Source of the DNA: Sphingobacteriales bacterium
GTDB lineage: Bacteria; Bacteroidota; Bacteroidia; Chitinophagales; Chitinophagaceae
DNA: 15,439 nt
Assembly (NCBI GenBank): GCA_023251215.1
Contig: JAHEZF010000010.1
Span: 1 to 15,439 of the forward strand
Direction: 5' to 3'
The notes under the pieces are model-generated. The model had not been told where the DNA came from. It saw only the letters and a list, made by a program, of their open reading frames with translations, and ran no database searches. Both the position numbers and the translations under genes were made by a program. This document shows, piece by piece, positions 1-8,572 of this stretch (within the stretch, counting starts at the first letter, position 1; each line of letters begins with the position of its first letter).

Positions 1-622
1 GATATGTTTCATCGGTTAGCGGCACATGAAAGCTGATCACGTCAGAATAACGACAGACCTGTTCGAGGCTTGCTTCTTTTATATAATCGCCGCCGAAACC
101 AAATTTGTATTTATCATAAGCCAGCACAGTAACATCAAATGACCGGAGCAGTTTGGCAAAGGCGCTGCCCGTGTTTCCATAACCGATAATGCCGACAGTT
201 TTGCCACTGAGTTCTGTACCCCGGTTCTCATCCCTTCTCCATAATCCTTTTTTAACTTCATTAAAAGAGGAAGAAATTTTATTCATCAAATTCAATAATA
301 AACCCAAAACATGTTCAGCTACTGCGTTACGATTGCCTTCGGGACTGCTTATACATTTTATGCCTTTGCTTTCTGCATATGCTTCGTCAACAAGTTCCAT
401 TCCACTACCAAGCCTGCCGATCCATTTTAACAGAACGGCTTTTTCCAGCAGGCTCCTATCCACATTTATTCTTGTAGTAATGATCAAAGCTTCGGCAGCA
501 GATATTATAGCGCTTAGTTCATCGTAAGTAATATCCGGTTTGTTAATTACTTCGTATTCATACTTCGTTAACTGCCCGGCGAGATAAGGATGCGACTTCC
601 CGGTTATGATTACCGTTTTCAT
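1..622 (-). CDS. D-isomer-specific 2-hydroxyacid dehydrogenase (SerA/PdxB superfamily), C-terminus outside window
   Basis: NAD-dependent dehydrogenase of 2-hydroxyacids, probably cytosolic. The 207 visible residues read without a break. Residues 66-110 carry the family's substrate-domain signature ([13 protein letters not shown], then the [15 protein letters not shown] helix). The Rossmann nucleotide site is GYGNTG at 147-152, with an acidic residue, D170, at the end of beta-2 that favours NAD over [15 protein letters not shown] (197-207) is the conserved stretch after the fold. The catalytic Arg, Glu and His of this family lie further C-terminal, beyond the window edge, so activity cannot be confirmed. 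The ATG at 622 overlaps the rsmA stop as ATGA, which implies one mRNA and translational coupling. The substrate is open: 3-phosphoglycerate (SerA), erythronate-4-phosphate (PdxB) or another hydroxyacid. PdxB would fit with pdxA in the same window, but the sequence does not show it. Confidence 0.88.
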   Translation of the reverse strand, partial: MKTVIITGKSHPYLAGQLTKYEYEVINKPDITYDELSAIISAAEALIITTRINVDRSLLEKAVLLKWIGRLGSGMELVDEAYAESKGIKCISSPEGNRNAVAEHVLGLLLNLMNKISSSFNEVKKGLWRRDENRGTELSGKTVGIIGYGNTGSAFAKLLRSFDVTVLAYDKYKFGFGGDYIKEASLEQVCRYSDVISFHVPLTDETY

Positions 623-1371
623 TTCATTTTAAAAGTTAATGCTGCAAATTGTTTTACACTCAACTGTTCAGCCCGTTTATTAAACAGCTCATCATCCGGC
701 ATTGCTGCATCAAACAGGGCTTTAACAGCATTGCGCATAGTTTTACGCCGCTGATTGAATGCTGTTTTTACAATTATAAAGAAATCTTTTTCACTTTTCA
801 TAGGCGGTATTTTTTTCTTTGGCATCAACCGGATTACTCCGCCTTTGACTTTAGGCGGCGGCTGAAAACATTTTTCATTTACATCAAACAGATACTCTAC
901 ATCAAAAAAAGCCTGTACCAGTACACTTATTACTCCATAAGTTTTATTTCCTTCGCTGGCTGCAACTCTTTGGGCCATTTCTTTTTGAAACATTCCTATC
1001 ATACATTCAACATCTTTTTTCCATTCCAGCATCTTAAACAATATCTGTGAAGATATGTTGTATGGAAAGTTCCCTACAACTGTAAATTTTCCTTCAAAAG
1101 GTTTTTCGATATCCAGGAAATCCCCGTGAATGATCTTTCCTTCCATCTGAGGATACGTTTTCAATAAATAATTTACTTTTTCATTATCCAGCTCAACAGC
1201 TTTTAAATCAATATCGGAAAGTTGTAATAAATGTTTGGTCAATGCACCTCCGCCGGGGCCTACTTCCAGCAATTGGGTGAAGGCATGTTGTTGTAAGGCT
1301 GACACAATCTTTCTGCAGATGTTTTCATCTTTTAAAAAATGCTGGCCCAGCGATTTTTTTAATGTGTACAT
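619..1371 (-). CDS. rsmA: 16S rRNA (adenine1518-N6/adenine1519-N6)-dimethyltransferase RsmA/KsgA
   Basis: Uses S-adenosylmethionine to dimethylate two adjacent adenines in the 3'-terminal hairpin of 16S rRNA during late 30S subunit assembly. The 250-aa length is normal to slightly short for the family. Visible motifs in order: SLGQHFL at 7-13; the SAM-binding [10 protein letters not shown] at 36-45 with acidic residue E60 following; GDFLD at 83-87; the catalytic NFPY at 101-104 (NLPY in many bacteria) followed by NISSQI; the FQPPPKV loop at 169-175; and the basic [11 protein letters not shown] helix at 204-214. The ATG at 1371 places SLGQHFL near the N-terminus as usual. It is the first gene of a two-gene unit with the overlapping dehydrogenase. 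A terminator just upstream insulates it from the exported-protein genes, so it should have its own promoter in 1372-1410, although I see no clear consensus there. Confidence 0.97.
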   Translation of the reverse strand: MYTLKKSLGQHFLKDENICRKIVSALQQHAFTQLLEVGPGGGALTKHLLQLSDIDLKAVELDNEKVNYLLKTYPQMEGKIIHGDFLDIEKPFEGKFTVVGNFPYNISSQILFKMLEWKKDVECMIGMFQKEMAQRVAASEGNKTYGVISVLVQAFFDVEYLFDVNEKCFQPPPKVKGGVIRLMPKKKIPPMKSEKDFFIIVKTAFNQRRKTMRNAVKALFDAAMPDDELFNKRAEQLSVKQFAALTFKMK

Positions 1372-1410
1372 TTTTACAAAGTAAACATATTTGCCGCACA
1401 GTAAAATCTT

Positions 1411-1446
1411 TAAAAATAAAAACCCTTCCCGTGGAAACAGGAAGGG
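1411..1446 (-). terminator. Rho-independent terminator after the 656-aa T9SS cargo gene
   Basis: On the minus strand a 7-bp perfect GC-containing stem (CCCTTCC / GGAAGGG, arms at 1440-1446 and 1423-1429) closes a 10-nt loop. It is followed at once by a T-rich run (TTTTTATTTTTA, 1422-1411). It lies 22 nt past the stop at 1469 and before rsmA, so it ends the exported-protein transcript and separates it from the housekeeping genes. Confidence 0.88.
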
Positions 1447-1468
1447 ATTGAACTTAAATAAAACCTTG

Positions 1469-3439
1469 TTATCGGATCAGTAAAATCTTTTGAATAAAAA
1501 TTTCCGCGCCAACAGAAACAACGGCCTGATAGACGCCTCTTGGTTTATCCAACAGGTTATCCAGTGTGAAAACATTATTTCCTTTTTGTACGTTCATCGA
1601 AAGAACAGTAACAATTCGTCCCGTCTGGTCATAAATATGAATATCCACCGGGCTGTCATTAACAGAAGATATTTGCAATTGAAATAAATCTTTCACAGGA
1701 TTTGGCATTATAGTTACATTATTTCTTACCGGCACCGCCAATGGTATATTAATAATAGTACTGTATTTATCGCTGTTGCTGCTATCTTTCATCCTGATCC
1801 TGTAGTAAACATTCCTTGTTGCAAGTCCGCTGATGTTATCAGTATAGCTGTATTCCGCAACAGGATTATGTGAAGGCTGTGCAAAAACCCGATCAAGTAC
1901 AGCAAAATTAACAGCATCGGTACTTCGTTCAATATCAAAGTAACTTACCACCCGGTTGTCCAGTACTGTCCAGTTAAGCCGGACCAGGTTATTATTCAAA
2001 ACAGCTCTGAAATCAACCAGGTTATTCTCAAGTACATTACAAACTACTAACCTTCCAATCTCTATTGTATCTGTTGCATAAGCCGAACAACCGGCCTGGA
2101 GGTATTGGGTTACAATATAAATACCCGGAGTATCTACTGTAATAGATGTACCTGTTGTACTACCCACAATATGCCCGTTAAGAGTTGACCAGTTATAGAC
2201 AGAGGTGGCGACCGGGTTGATAACGTAAATATGACTGATTCCCCCGGTATCACACAACATCGGGATGTCCGTATCTACCTGTACCCTTGGCGCCAGAAAT
2301 AAATCGGTAGGCGCTACAAAATCTTTTAATTCTGCGGTGAACGATGCAGACGCACGGGTTTTTACAACAATCCGGTTAAAGGGTGTTCCGCAAACATCAC
2401 CCCCCAACAAACCTACGGGGTCAAGACCTAATTTGGATAAATTCACTGAAAATTCCATAAACTGGTCTTTAATATAATTAGCAGCAAGGGAATTATTCTG
2501 TAAAACCAACTGGAACGGGCCCGCCCATGTATTGTTAGTACATCCTAATCCGGTATAAAAGGCACCGGCAGTTTTTGGTAAAATACTGGCATAACCATAT
2601 TGTGCAGCAGCAATGGCTCCATCAAACTGACCGCTCCAATTAAAAGCAGCAGGAACTACAGTTTGCCAATCTGTTTTTTTAACCCAAATGCGGGCCTCAA
2701 TATTAGTTAAAGTAGAACTTTGATATACAGCTGAAAAAATAATATCTCCCGGTGTAGTTATATTTCCTGATGTATCAAATTTCCAGCTTGTATGGCCTGC
2801 ATCCGGGCCATATCCATACCAATTTCCTGAAACCCTGTCATAATAAATATCTGTCTGGTACATTTCAAAATCAAAATAACGGTTACCGGTCGTGTTATCA
2901 AGTGACAGCCCGCCAAACATCCACAACGAGTCAGTACTATTCGGACCGGCTCTTCTTATATGTACAAACATATCGAGGATATCATTTTTATCAGGGATTG
3001 ATTGTATCCCTCCTGTCCAGTCATCCGGGCTCATCCCATTTTTATCTGAACCGGATGTAAAAACAGTGGTGTCATTACCATGATAATCCCGTACGAATAT
3101 GGCATCCAGCCAAAGCCTGTTATTAACAATTGAAAACGGAGGTTTGCTCATGGAGCGGAAGAAAGAGGCCATTCTTTTAGGCCATGGAGAAACGTCAGTA
3201 AGATAGCCAGCCAAAACAGCCGCAACGCCGGTGGTATCTATTACATATTTACCCGAAGTATCTGCTGCTATTAAATTAAACCAGTCATCATTACCTGTTT
3301 GAACCAATCCGTTAAAATAATTTGCTCTTAAATCTGCATCTACTCCAAACCTTGCTTTGATTACGGGAGTTGTGATCTGGGAAAATAACGTAACGGGACA
3401 GACCAGCAAAAAGAAAACAAAATGTAATATTCTTTTCAT
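1469..3439 (-). CDS. Exported T9SS cargo protein of unknown function (signal peptide, Ig/PKD-like and Fn3-like domains, type A sorting tail)
   Basis: 656 aa from the ATG at 3439. Residues 1-21 form a signal peptide (MKRILHFVFFLLVCPVTLFSQ). Residues about 25-380 are a Trp/Tyr/Gly-rich, probably beta-rich region (for example NGMSPDDW and DKNDILDMF) that I cannot assign to an enzyme family. Residues about 385-462 look like an Ig/PKD-type module, and about 474-568 form an Fn3-like module (VRLNWTVLDN, FDIERSTD, VYYRIRMKD). Residues about 574-656 form a T9SS type A sorting domain with MPNPVKD, IYDQTGR, RGVYQAVV and a basic hydrophobic end. Known family behaviour: such tails carry proteins across the outer membrane, often followed by cell-surface attachment or release. 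An in-frame GTG at 3445 lies inside the Shine-Dalgarno sequence, so ATG 3439 is preferred. It may share a transcript with the 139-aa gene 91 nt upstream. Confidence 0.9.
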   Translation of the reverse strand: MKRILHFVFFLLVCPVTLFSQITTPVIKARFGVDADLRANYFNGLVQTGNDDWFNLIAADTSGKYVIDTTGVAAVLAGYLTDVSPWPKRMASFFRSMSKPPFSIVNNRLWLDAIFVRDYHGNDTTVFTSGSDKNGMSPDDWTGGIQSIPDKNDILDMFVHIRRAGPNSTDSLWMFGGLSLDNTTGNRYFDFEMYQTDIYYDRVSGNWYGYGPDAGHTSWKFDTSGNITTPGDIIFSAVYQSSTLTNIEARIWVKKTDWQTVVPAAFNWSGQFDGAIAAAQYGYASILPKTAGAFYTGLGCTNNTWAGPFQLVLQNNSLAANYIKDQFMEFSVNLSKLGLDPVGLLGGDVCGTPFNRIVVKTRASASFTAELKDFVAPTDLFLAPRVQVDTDIPMLCDTGGISHIYVINPVATSVYNWSTLNGHIVGSTTGTSITVDTPGIYIVTQYLQAGCSAYATDTIEIGRLVVCNVLENNLVDFRAVLNNNLVRLNWTVLDNRVVSYFDIERSTDAVNFAVLDRVFAQPSHNPVAEYSYTDNISGLATRNVYYRIRMKDSSNSDKYSTIINIPLAVPVRNNVTIMPNPVKDLFQLQISSVNDSPVDIHIYDQTGRIVTVLSMNVQKGNNVFTLDNLLDKPRGVYQAVVSVGAEIFIQKILLIR

Positions 3440-3442
3440 ATA

Positions 3443-3452
3443 CACCTCCTTT
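3443..3452 (-). promoter_or_regulatory. Perfect Shine-Dalgarno sequence that decides the start at 3439
   Basis: Minus-strand AAAGGAGGTG is an exact complement of the canonical 16S rRNA 3' end (CACCUCCUUU). It lies 5 nt (counted from GGAGG) before ATG 3439. No other start examined in the window has such a site. It overlaps and therefore rules out the GTG at 3445. Confidence 0.85.
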
Positions 3453-3530
3453 CGCTCAAGATGTCAGAACACCTCAATCAAAAAATGAACAATAAAACTT
3501 TTGCTGGTTCGTGGTGAATTTTCAAAACTG

Positions 3531-3950
3531 TCAGTGGCTGACTATATGCTCGGTAGAAATTTCAGACATCATGGAACCCCCAAACTGAAAAAAAGCAATG
3601 ACCCTGTATGAAATATAACCGGGAGAAACATTTTGATCGGTATGTTTATAGGATCGGTTAGAAGTGCAAGGCAACGCAAAGATGTCTTCCCAAAATGCAT
3701 ACGGATCATTGGGGTCTTCGTAGGTTCTCTGTATTAAAAACCCGGTTACACCTTGCTCGGAGGTTAAGCCCCATGTGGCTGTGATCCCGGCGCCCTGGCG
3801 GTGAGTTCTGAAAAATGCAAATGCAGGAACTGGTGTTTGTCGAATTGTAATAATTGATTTGCTTTTCGCAAAATCATTTGAAAACGGTGAAGCGGTAACA
3901 ACTACACTTGTCATAATTAAAATGACAATTACAAAGAATTTTGTTTTCAT
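3531..3950 (-). CDS. Small exported protein consisting of one Fn3-like module
   Basis: 139 aa. Residues 1-20 (MKTKFFVIVILIMTSVVVTA) are a clear signal peptide. Residues about 42-130 resemble the Fn3-like module that precedes the sorting tail in the neighbouring cargo proteins: ITATWGLTSEQGVTGFLIQR matches the pattern hydrophobic-x-W...E...F-hydrophobic-[IE/IQ]-R, and ISYRVIAF matches the YYRL strand near the end. No T9SS tail and no lipobox cysteine are visible, so it should reach the periplasm but has no evident signal for outer-membrane export. A single cysteine (C95) remains after processing. It lies between a terminator and the 656-aa cargo gene, and may be the first gene of a two-gene unit with it. 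No specific function can be assigned; an accessory or chaperone-like partner of the cargo proteins is speculation. Confidence 0.75.
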   Translation of the reverse strand: MKTKFFVIVILIMTSVVVTASPFSNDFAKSKSIITIRQTPVPAFAFFRTHRQGAGITATWGLTSEQGVTGFLIQRTYEDPNDPYAFWEDIFALPCTSNRSYKHTDQNVSPGYISYRVIAFFQFGGSMMSEISTEHIVSH

Positions 3951-4108
3951 AGAATCATTATTTGAATTAAAAATAAATTAACTGTCAATAATAACATAGG
4001 TAAAGCTTCCTGTTACTTTCACTTGTTAGAAACAACATTATTATTTTACTTAAGTAGTTGACAGGCCGGGTAATTGCACGATAAAAAAATAGTTATACGA
4101 AGATATAG

Positions 4109-4137
4109 AAAAAGCCCTCTTCAAAAAAGAAGAGGGC
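4109..4137 (-). terminator. Rho-independent terminator after the 1450-aa gene
   Basis: On the minus strand a perfect 9-bp stem (GCCCTCTTC / GAAGAGGGC, arms 4129-4137 and 4114-4122) closes a TTTTTT loop and is followed by TTTTT (4113-4109). It lies 34 nt beyond the stop of the TSP3-repeat gene. It separates the phosphatase/TSP3 transcript from the 139-aa gene, which must then have its own promoter in about 3951-4108. Confidence 0.92.
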
Positions 4138-4171
4138 AGTAGGGTTTTAACCTGTAAAAATAACAAGCTAC

Positions 4172-7100
4172 CTATTTTAATATGCTGAATTTCTTAATTA
4201 TGATCTGGTCGCCGATGATTATCCTGAGATAATAAACTCCATAGGGCAAATTAGCTGTCTGGCTGTATGTAAAAGTATTGCTGCCGGGCAGCAAAGCTTC
4301 CATATATTTTTGCATTATCCGGCCGTTTCCATCCACTATATAAATCTGCGCCCATGAGGAAACGCTTACATTCACCAAAACCTGTAATTGATCTCTTACA
4401 GGGTTAGGCATAATCTGAATGTTTGTTTCTTTGTTATTGTTCCGGCGCAAAGTAATAATCTTGCTCAAATTTGTTCTGCCATCAGGCAGTACAGATTTTA
4501 ACCTATAATATATCAGATCAGAAGTGATCCCGTTGATATCATCTGTAGCCTGGTAGGATTCTTGTGCATTTACAACCGGCCGTGCTGCTGTTCTTACAGC
4601 ATCATTGAAATTTATTCTATCCTGGCTTCTTTCAACAATGAAATGATCAATTTCCTGCTGGCATAAAACTGACCAGTTCAGCTGTACCAATTGGTTTTGC
4701 AATTTTGCATTAAAAGTGAGCAGGTCACAATTCAAAATATAAAAAATACAACGCCAGTCCCTTTCAGTAGAGCAACCAAGACCGGCTGCTATAGCCGTAC
4801 GCTGCACTGTAGTAATAGAGCCTGGTGATGGGTCACCGGAAGTGGAACCACCATTACCCATATAAGCAGAAGTACCTTTGACACTTGAATTATTGTTATC
4901 AAAACGATCATCCAGGCCATCTCCATCTGTATCTATACCTGTTAAGGTTACATTATCATCCGGCTGACCATTAAAGTTTAAATCATTACCTTCTACCCTG
5001 TCAATTAAACCATCACCGTCTGTATCAGAATCAAGATAATCTGGCTGGGTATCACCGTCTTTATCAAGCGGATGAATACCATCGCCTCCAAAGCCGGAAT
5101 AATTATCATAAGTATTTCCTATTCCATCTCCATCTGTATCAGTAGCTGATGGCAACAGATACCCGTTTGTTGTTTGCCCCTCTATATTATCGGGAATACC
5201 ATCATCATCTGAATCAATATCATAAGGGTTGGTTCTTCCTGTTCCGTCTGTGTTTGGTAACGTAAGTGAGCCCAATGCAGCAATACCGGTATTCCAACCA
5301 TCGGTATTTAAGGTTCCATCTATCCGGCCATCCCAGTCAGCATCAGTAAACTGTGCTTCTTTTACATCGGTAATGCCGTCACCATCGCTATCCAGATCAT
5401 ATGGGTTCGATTTTGTATCCCCATCCATATTCTTATTCGGGTATGAGTCAGCTTTTCCATCGTTATTCCCATCAGAGCCGGTTAACAATAATGCTGCAGC
5501 TGAATTTTCTGCCACTCCGTCATTACCTACATCGCCATCAATAGCATCAGCTAATCCGTCAAGATCTGTATCTGTAAATACATCCACTTTACCATTATTG
5601 TTGGCATCAGTTCCATATACCTCCATTATATCAGGAATACCATCATTATCACTATCCAGATCAAGATAGTTGGGAACAGCATCTCCATCGGTATCAACAG
5701 CGCCTAAACCATTTCCTGACCCACTTACTCCAATACTGGCATCTACATTTTGTGACAGACCATCACTATCTGAGTCAGAATAATTATCAATTTTTCCATC
5801 ACCATTGGCATCTACTCCACCACTTTCGGCTACATCAGGTATGCCATCATTATCACAGTCACGATCAATGAAATCAGGAATGCCGTCTTTATCTTTATCA
5901 AAATCATCGTTAATGCTATCTCCATTACTATCAACATAACCCGGCCAGTTAGTATCCATAAAATTGACGATACCATCATTATCAGCATCTGCCCCGGGGT
6001 CAAAATTATCATTCATTCCATCCGAGTTATAATCTACCCAACCGGGATAATCAGTATCCAACCAGTTGGGTATGCCATCGCCATCCAGATCCTGCAAGGC
6101 CACCGGGTTATTTAATTCCACATAATCAGGAATACCATCGTCATCTTCATCAAGATCGGGGCAGTTTTGATGAAGAACAGTTATTCTGATTGTATCTGAG
6201 CATCCTGTGCCTGAATTAAAGTAGGCATAATAAATTCCTGATGAACTGATAGAAGTACCAGGGCTTACCACATTTAACGAAGTAAAAGGTATGCCGCTAT
6301 AAAAAGTATAGCCTGCATATCTTGACCAGGGAAGTGTTATAGAAGTAGCGGGACAAATATTTACAAGTGTAGTATCACCGGGTACATAGCAACTGGCGGT
6401 ATAGATATCTGTTACCGGGCCCGGTGCATAACATCCGCCACCGGTATCATACAAAGTGGAATCATAAAATACCTGTAAAGTAGTCTGGCCTTTATAATCA
6501 ATCCTTCCCCTGTTGGTTATGGAAGCGCTATAGCAACTTGTAATATAACAAGAGGATGGAACAACCATGTCAAAATTAACTGTGCCGCTGGCGCCAGCAG
6601 CTACAGTACCACCAGATGTACTGTTGGCACCCGTGCCAATCCGAAAGGTAACTTGCCTGGTAAAAGCATTGTATTCTGCCTGGTCATCTCCGTTACCATC
6701 CGTTTTTGTTGCGCCATTAATCTTTAAACTGCCCGGAACAAACCCTGCATTGATGGGAAGATTATCAGTAATGATGGTGTTGATGCTTGCATCACTGCCT
6801 AAATTATTATAGGTAATGGTATAACGCAACACGTCGCCGGGTAATAAACTTCCGCCGTTTTGATCGCTTGAGGCTTTTATTAAAGAGAACGATGGGTTAA
6901 ATTGACTTATAGCTGTACTTACAACATGTACAAAATAATTTTCAGAAGGCGATGAAAATTGAATGATGGCACTCGTCTGGCTGTTGCCAAGTTGTGCATT
7001 ACTTGTATTGGGCAGGTCAATAATTTTTGCATCATATCCCAATGTATTTTGAAAAGCAGGATTCCGGGTTGTTACAACACTCCCTTTATAAGCAATCACA

Positions 7101-8524
7101 CTATTCCATGCATCAGCTGTTCCAATCAATGGAACTGCGGTAGTGGCCAGATCATAAAAAGAACCGGCTCCGTTTTGTTTAAATTTCCATGCGTCTGAAG
7201 AACTACGGTCACCGTCATATACCACGGCGCCTAATTCGCAGCTTACTGTGCCCGTGGCAGGTGTAAGAAAACCAGTAACAGTAACATCAACAGCAGGATC
7301 ACCACTATTAATAATAGCTTCGCCGTCAAAAATCACGAGATTTCGCGGAGTTAGTGTAGTATTGGAATAAGCAATTACAATTGTCCAGCCACCACAGGCA
7401 TTATTAATACCTGTTGGGCCCACAATGTCAGCTACTGCATATGTTCCGTTCGGGCTGGTTGCATTTACCAGCGAGGTTATATCCTTGAAGCACATATAGC
7501 CGGTATGGCTTAATCCCGGTGAATTCGCATTGGTATGCCTGTCGGTTTGTGTGGAATTAATTGTTTGATATGATGAAGCACCCGGAAGTTTCAGTTTGCA
7601 GGAAGTGTAGGCTCCAGCGATCCATGCACTATCAGTACCTGAGTTTCCCTGGTCGGCACCCCAGTATAATCCTGCAAATAAAACTTGTGAGCAGGAAGCG
7701 AGACTAAGATCCGAAGTGGAGGAATTATAAGTGCCTTTGTCATCATAGCCCTGTATCTGCATATCAAAGGTTACATCGGCAGCTTTTGCTTTATCACTGT
7801 GTATTTCTACTGCAATGGTATTATTCCCTGAAACAAAAAAAGAAGGGCTAAGATCAACAGTATAATTTTCAGCGGTACCCGGCGAAATGGCACTGCTTGC
7901 GTAAGTGGTGTGGGCTATTGCACCCGCAGGCATATTATTCCTTGCCCTTTCTGTTCCGTTAATGTAAATAACAACTCCATCATTTCTTTTTAAATTAAGC
8001 CTGATGGCGGTATAAGAAGAAGGAGTAATACTTACAACCTTCCTGAAATAATATGCAGGTGTTCTTGAACTACAACCTCCCGGTGGGTTTGGACAGGAAG
8101 AAGTACATCCACTGTTAAGGCAGGTAACATTGGGGCTTGGCGTTGCCTGGCCCCAGCCAAACTGGGCATTGGCAGAAGGCCATCCTGTATCATCAAATGC
8201 TACTGTTTCCCAATTGGCCGGTCTTGAATTGGCGTCCCAGTATTTCCAGCTCACACCATAGTTATAAAGAGTGGTAATAGTATTGTCAACATCTATATTG
8301 ATGCCATAATTGTTATTGTCAGTAGTGCTTCCGTTAGGCGGTGTTTCACCTGTTCCGGGATTGCCTGAACCAACACCATTGGTAGAGATAATACTATTGG
8401 ATACATATACTATACTACCCCGGACAGAAGTGTTGCTGTAACGGGGAGTAAAGGCCCGGACTATTTGTGCATGCATCCATACACCCGAAAAAAGAATGAT
8501 GGTAAGGATTAAATACTTTTTCAT
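4172..8524 (-). CDS. Giant exported TSP3-repeat surface protein with DUF11-like domain and T9SS type A tail
   Basis: 1450 aa, probably a cell-surface adhesin or structural protein. Order: signal peptide 1-20 (ends WMHAQ); low-complexity Gly/Thr/Asn linker to about 80; beta-sandwich domain about 86-260, homologous to the N-terminus of the upstream phosphatase (YYFRK, GVVIYINGTE, NNMPAG, NNTIAVEIH); domain about 265-540 with LYWGA and GGWTIVIAY...PRNLVIFDG, a pattern seen before DUF11 domains in other surface proteins; DUF11-like domain about 545-655 (LPGDVLRYTITYNNLG); PKD/Ig-like stretch about 710-785; a TSP3-type calcium-binding repeat array 790-1210; CSTERDWRC at 1251-1259; Fn3-like module about 1266-1360; sorting tail about 1368-1450 (MPNPVRD, VDGNGR, LPYGVYYLRI, basic end). 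It begins 48 nt after the phosphatase stop with no terminator, so the two are probably co-transcribed. No catalytic motif is visible. Confidence 0.92.
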   Translation of the reverse strand: MKKYLILTIILFSGVWMHAQIVRAFTPRYSNTSVRGSIVYVSNSIISTNGVGSGNPGTGETPPNGSTTDNNNYGINIDVDNTITTLYNYGVSWKYWDANSRPANWETVAFDDTGWPSANAQFGWGQATPSPNVTCLNSGCTSSCPNPPGGCSSRTPAYYFRKVVSITPSSYTAIRLNLKRNDGVVIYINGTERARNNMPAGAIAHTTYASSAISPGTAENYTVDLSPSFFVSGNNTIAVEIHSDKAKAADVTFDMQIQGYDDKGTYNSSTSDLSLASCSQVLFAGLYWGADQGNSGTDSAWIAGAYTSCKLKLPGASSYQTINSTQTDRHTNANSPGLSHTGYMCFKDITSLVNATSPNGTYAVADIVGPTGINNACGGWTIVIAYSNTTLTPRNLVIFDGEAIINSGDPAVDVTVTGFLTPATGTVSCELGAVVYDGDRSSSDAWKFKQNGAGSFYDLATTAVPLIGTADAWNSVIAYKGSVVTTRNPAFQNTLGYDAKIIDLPNTSNAQLGNSQTSAIIQFSSPSENYFVHVVSTAISQFNPSFSLIKASSDQNGGSLLPGDVLRYTITYNNLGSDASINTIITDNLPINAGFVPGSLKINGATKTDGNGDDQAEYNAFTRQVTFRIGTGANSTSGGTVAAGASGTVNFDMVVPSSCYITSCYSASITNRGRIDYKGQTTLQVFYDSTLYDTGGGCYAPGPVTDIYTASCYVPGDTTLVNICPATSITLPWSRYAGYTFYSGIPFTSLNVVSPGTSISSSGIYYAYFNSGTGCSDTIRITVLHQNCPDLDEDDDGIPDYVELNNPVALQDLDGDGIPNWLDTDYPGWVDYNSDGMNDNFDPGADADNDGIVNFMDTNWPGYVDSNGDSINDDFDKDKDGIPDFIDRDCDNDGIPDVAESGGVDANGDGKIDNYSDSDSDGLSQNVDASIGVSGSGNGLGAVDTDGDAVPNYLDLDSDNDGIPDIMEVYGTDANNNGKVDVFTDTDLDGLADAIDGDVGNDGVAENSAAALLLTGSDGNNDGKADSYPNKNMDGDTKSNPYDLDSDGDGITDVKEAQFTDADWDGRIDGTLNTDGWNTGIAALGSLTLPNTDGTGRTNPYDIDSDDDGIPDNIEGQTTNGYLLPSATDTDGDGIGNTYDNYSGFGGDGIHPLDKDGDTQPDYLDSDTDGDGLIDRVEGNDLNFNGQPDDNVTLTGIDTDGDGLDDRFDNNNSSVKGTSAYMGNGGSTSGDPSPGSITTVQRTAIAAGLGCSTERDWRCIFYILNCDLLTFNAKLQNQLVQLNWSVLCQQEIDHFIVERSQDRINFNDAVRTAARPVVNAQESYQATDDINGITSDLIYYRLKSVLPDGRTNLSKIITLRRNNNKETNIQIMPNPVRDQLQVLVNVSVSSWAQIYIVDGNGRIMQKYMEALLPGSNTFTYSQTANLPYGVYYLRIIIGDQIIIKKFSILK
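4895..6157 (-). repeat. Array of about 25 TSP3-type DxDxDG calcium-binding loops (protein-level repeat)
   Basis: Encodes residues 790-1210 of the 1450-aa protein. Roughly 25 acidic loops of the form D-x-[DN]-x-D-G-[IL]-x-[DN] are visible (for example DLDGDGIPN, DCDNDGIPD, DTDGDGLDD). Thrombospondin type 3 loops of this kind bind Ca2+ and give a rigid elongated stalk. The DNA copies are diverged, so this is a protein repeat under selection and not a recent tandem DNA expansion. A higher-order unit of 59-88 residues recurs with its D-x-D-G loop starting near residues 891, 959, 1047, 1106 and 1169. Confidence 0.9.
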
Positions 8525-8572
8525 AAGTTGGATTTACTCTGACACAGCCATACAGTTTATAACTAAAGCCTT

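Noticed and set aside
79-261. Minus-strand 60-codon frame
   Set aside because: Alternative frame inside the dehydrogenase, whose true frame reads the NAD site GYGNTG without interruption.
189-527. Plus-strand open frame of 112 codons
   Set aside because: It is antisense to the uninterrupted hydroxyacid dehydrogenase frame and shows no domain.
3443-3445. GTG start for the 656-aa gene
   Set aside because: It lies inside the Shine-Dalgarno sequence, which is correctly spaced for ATG 3439.
3530-3542. Small hairpin GTCAG/CTGAC at the end of the 139-aa gene as a terminator
   Set aside because: Only 5 bp, overlaps the stop codon, and lacks a proper T run.
5229-5669. Plus-strand 146-codon Ser/Pro-rich open frame
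   Set aside because: Antisense of the DxDxDG repeats; the repeated Asp codons read backwards give Ser/Val/Ile-rich frames.
4895-6157. Repetitive DNA as a possible CRISPR or recent tandem repeat
   Set aside because: Spacing is irregular, DNA copies are diverged, and the frame codes for calcium-binding loops throughout.
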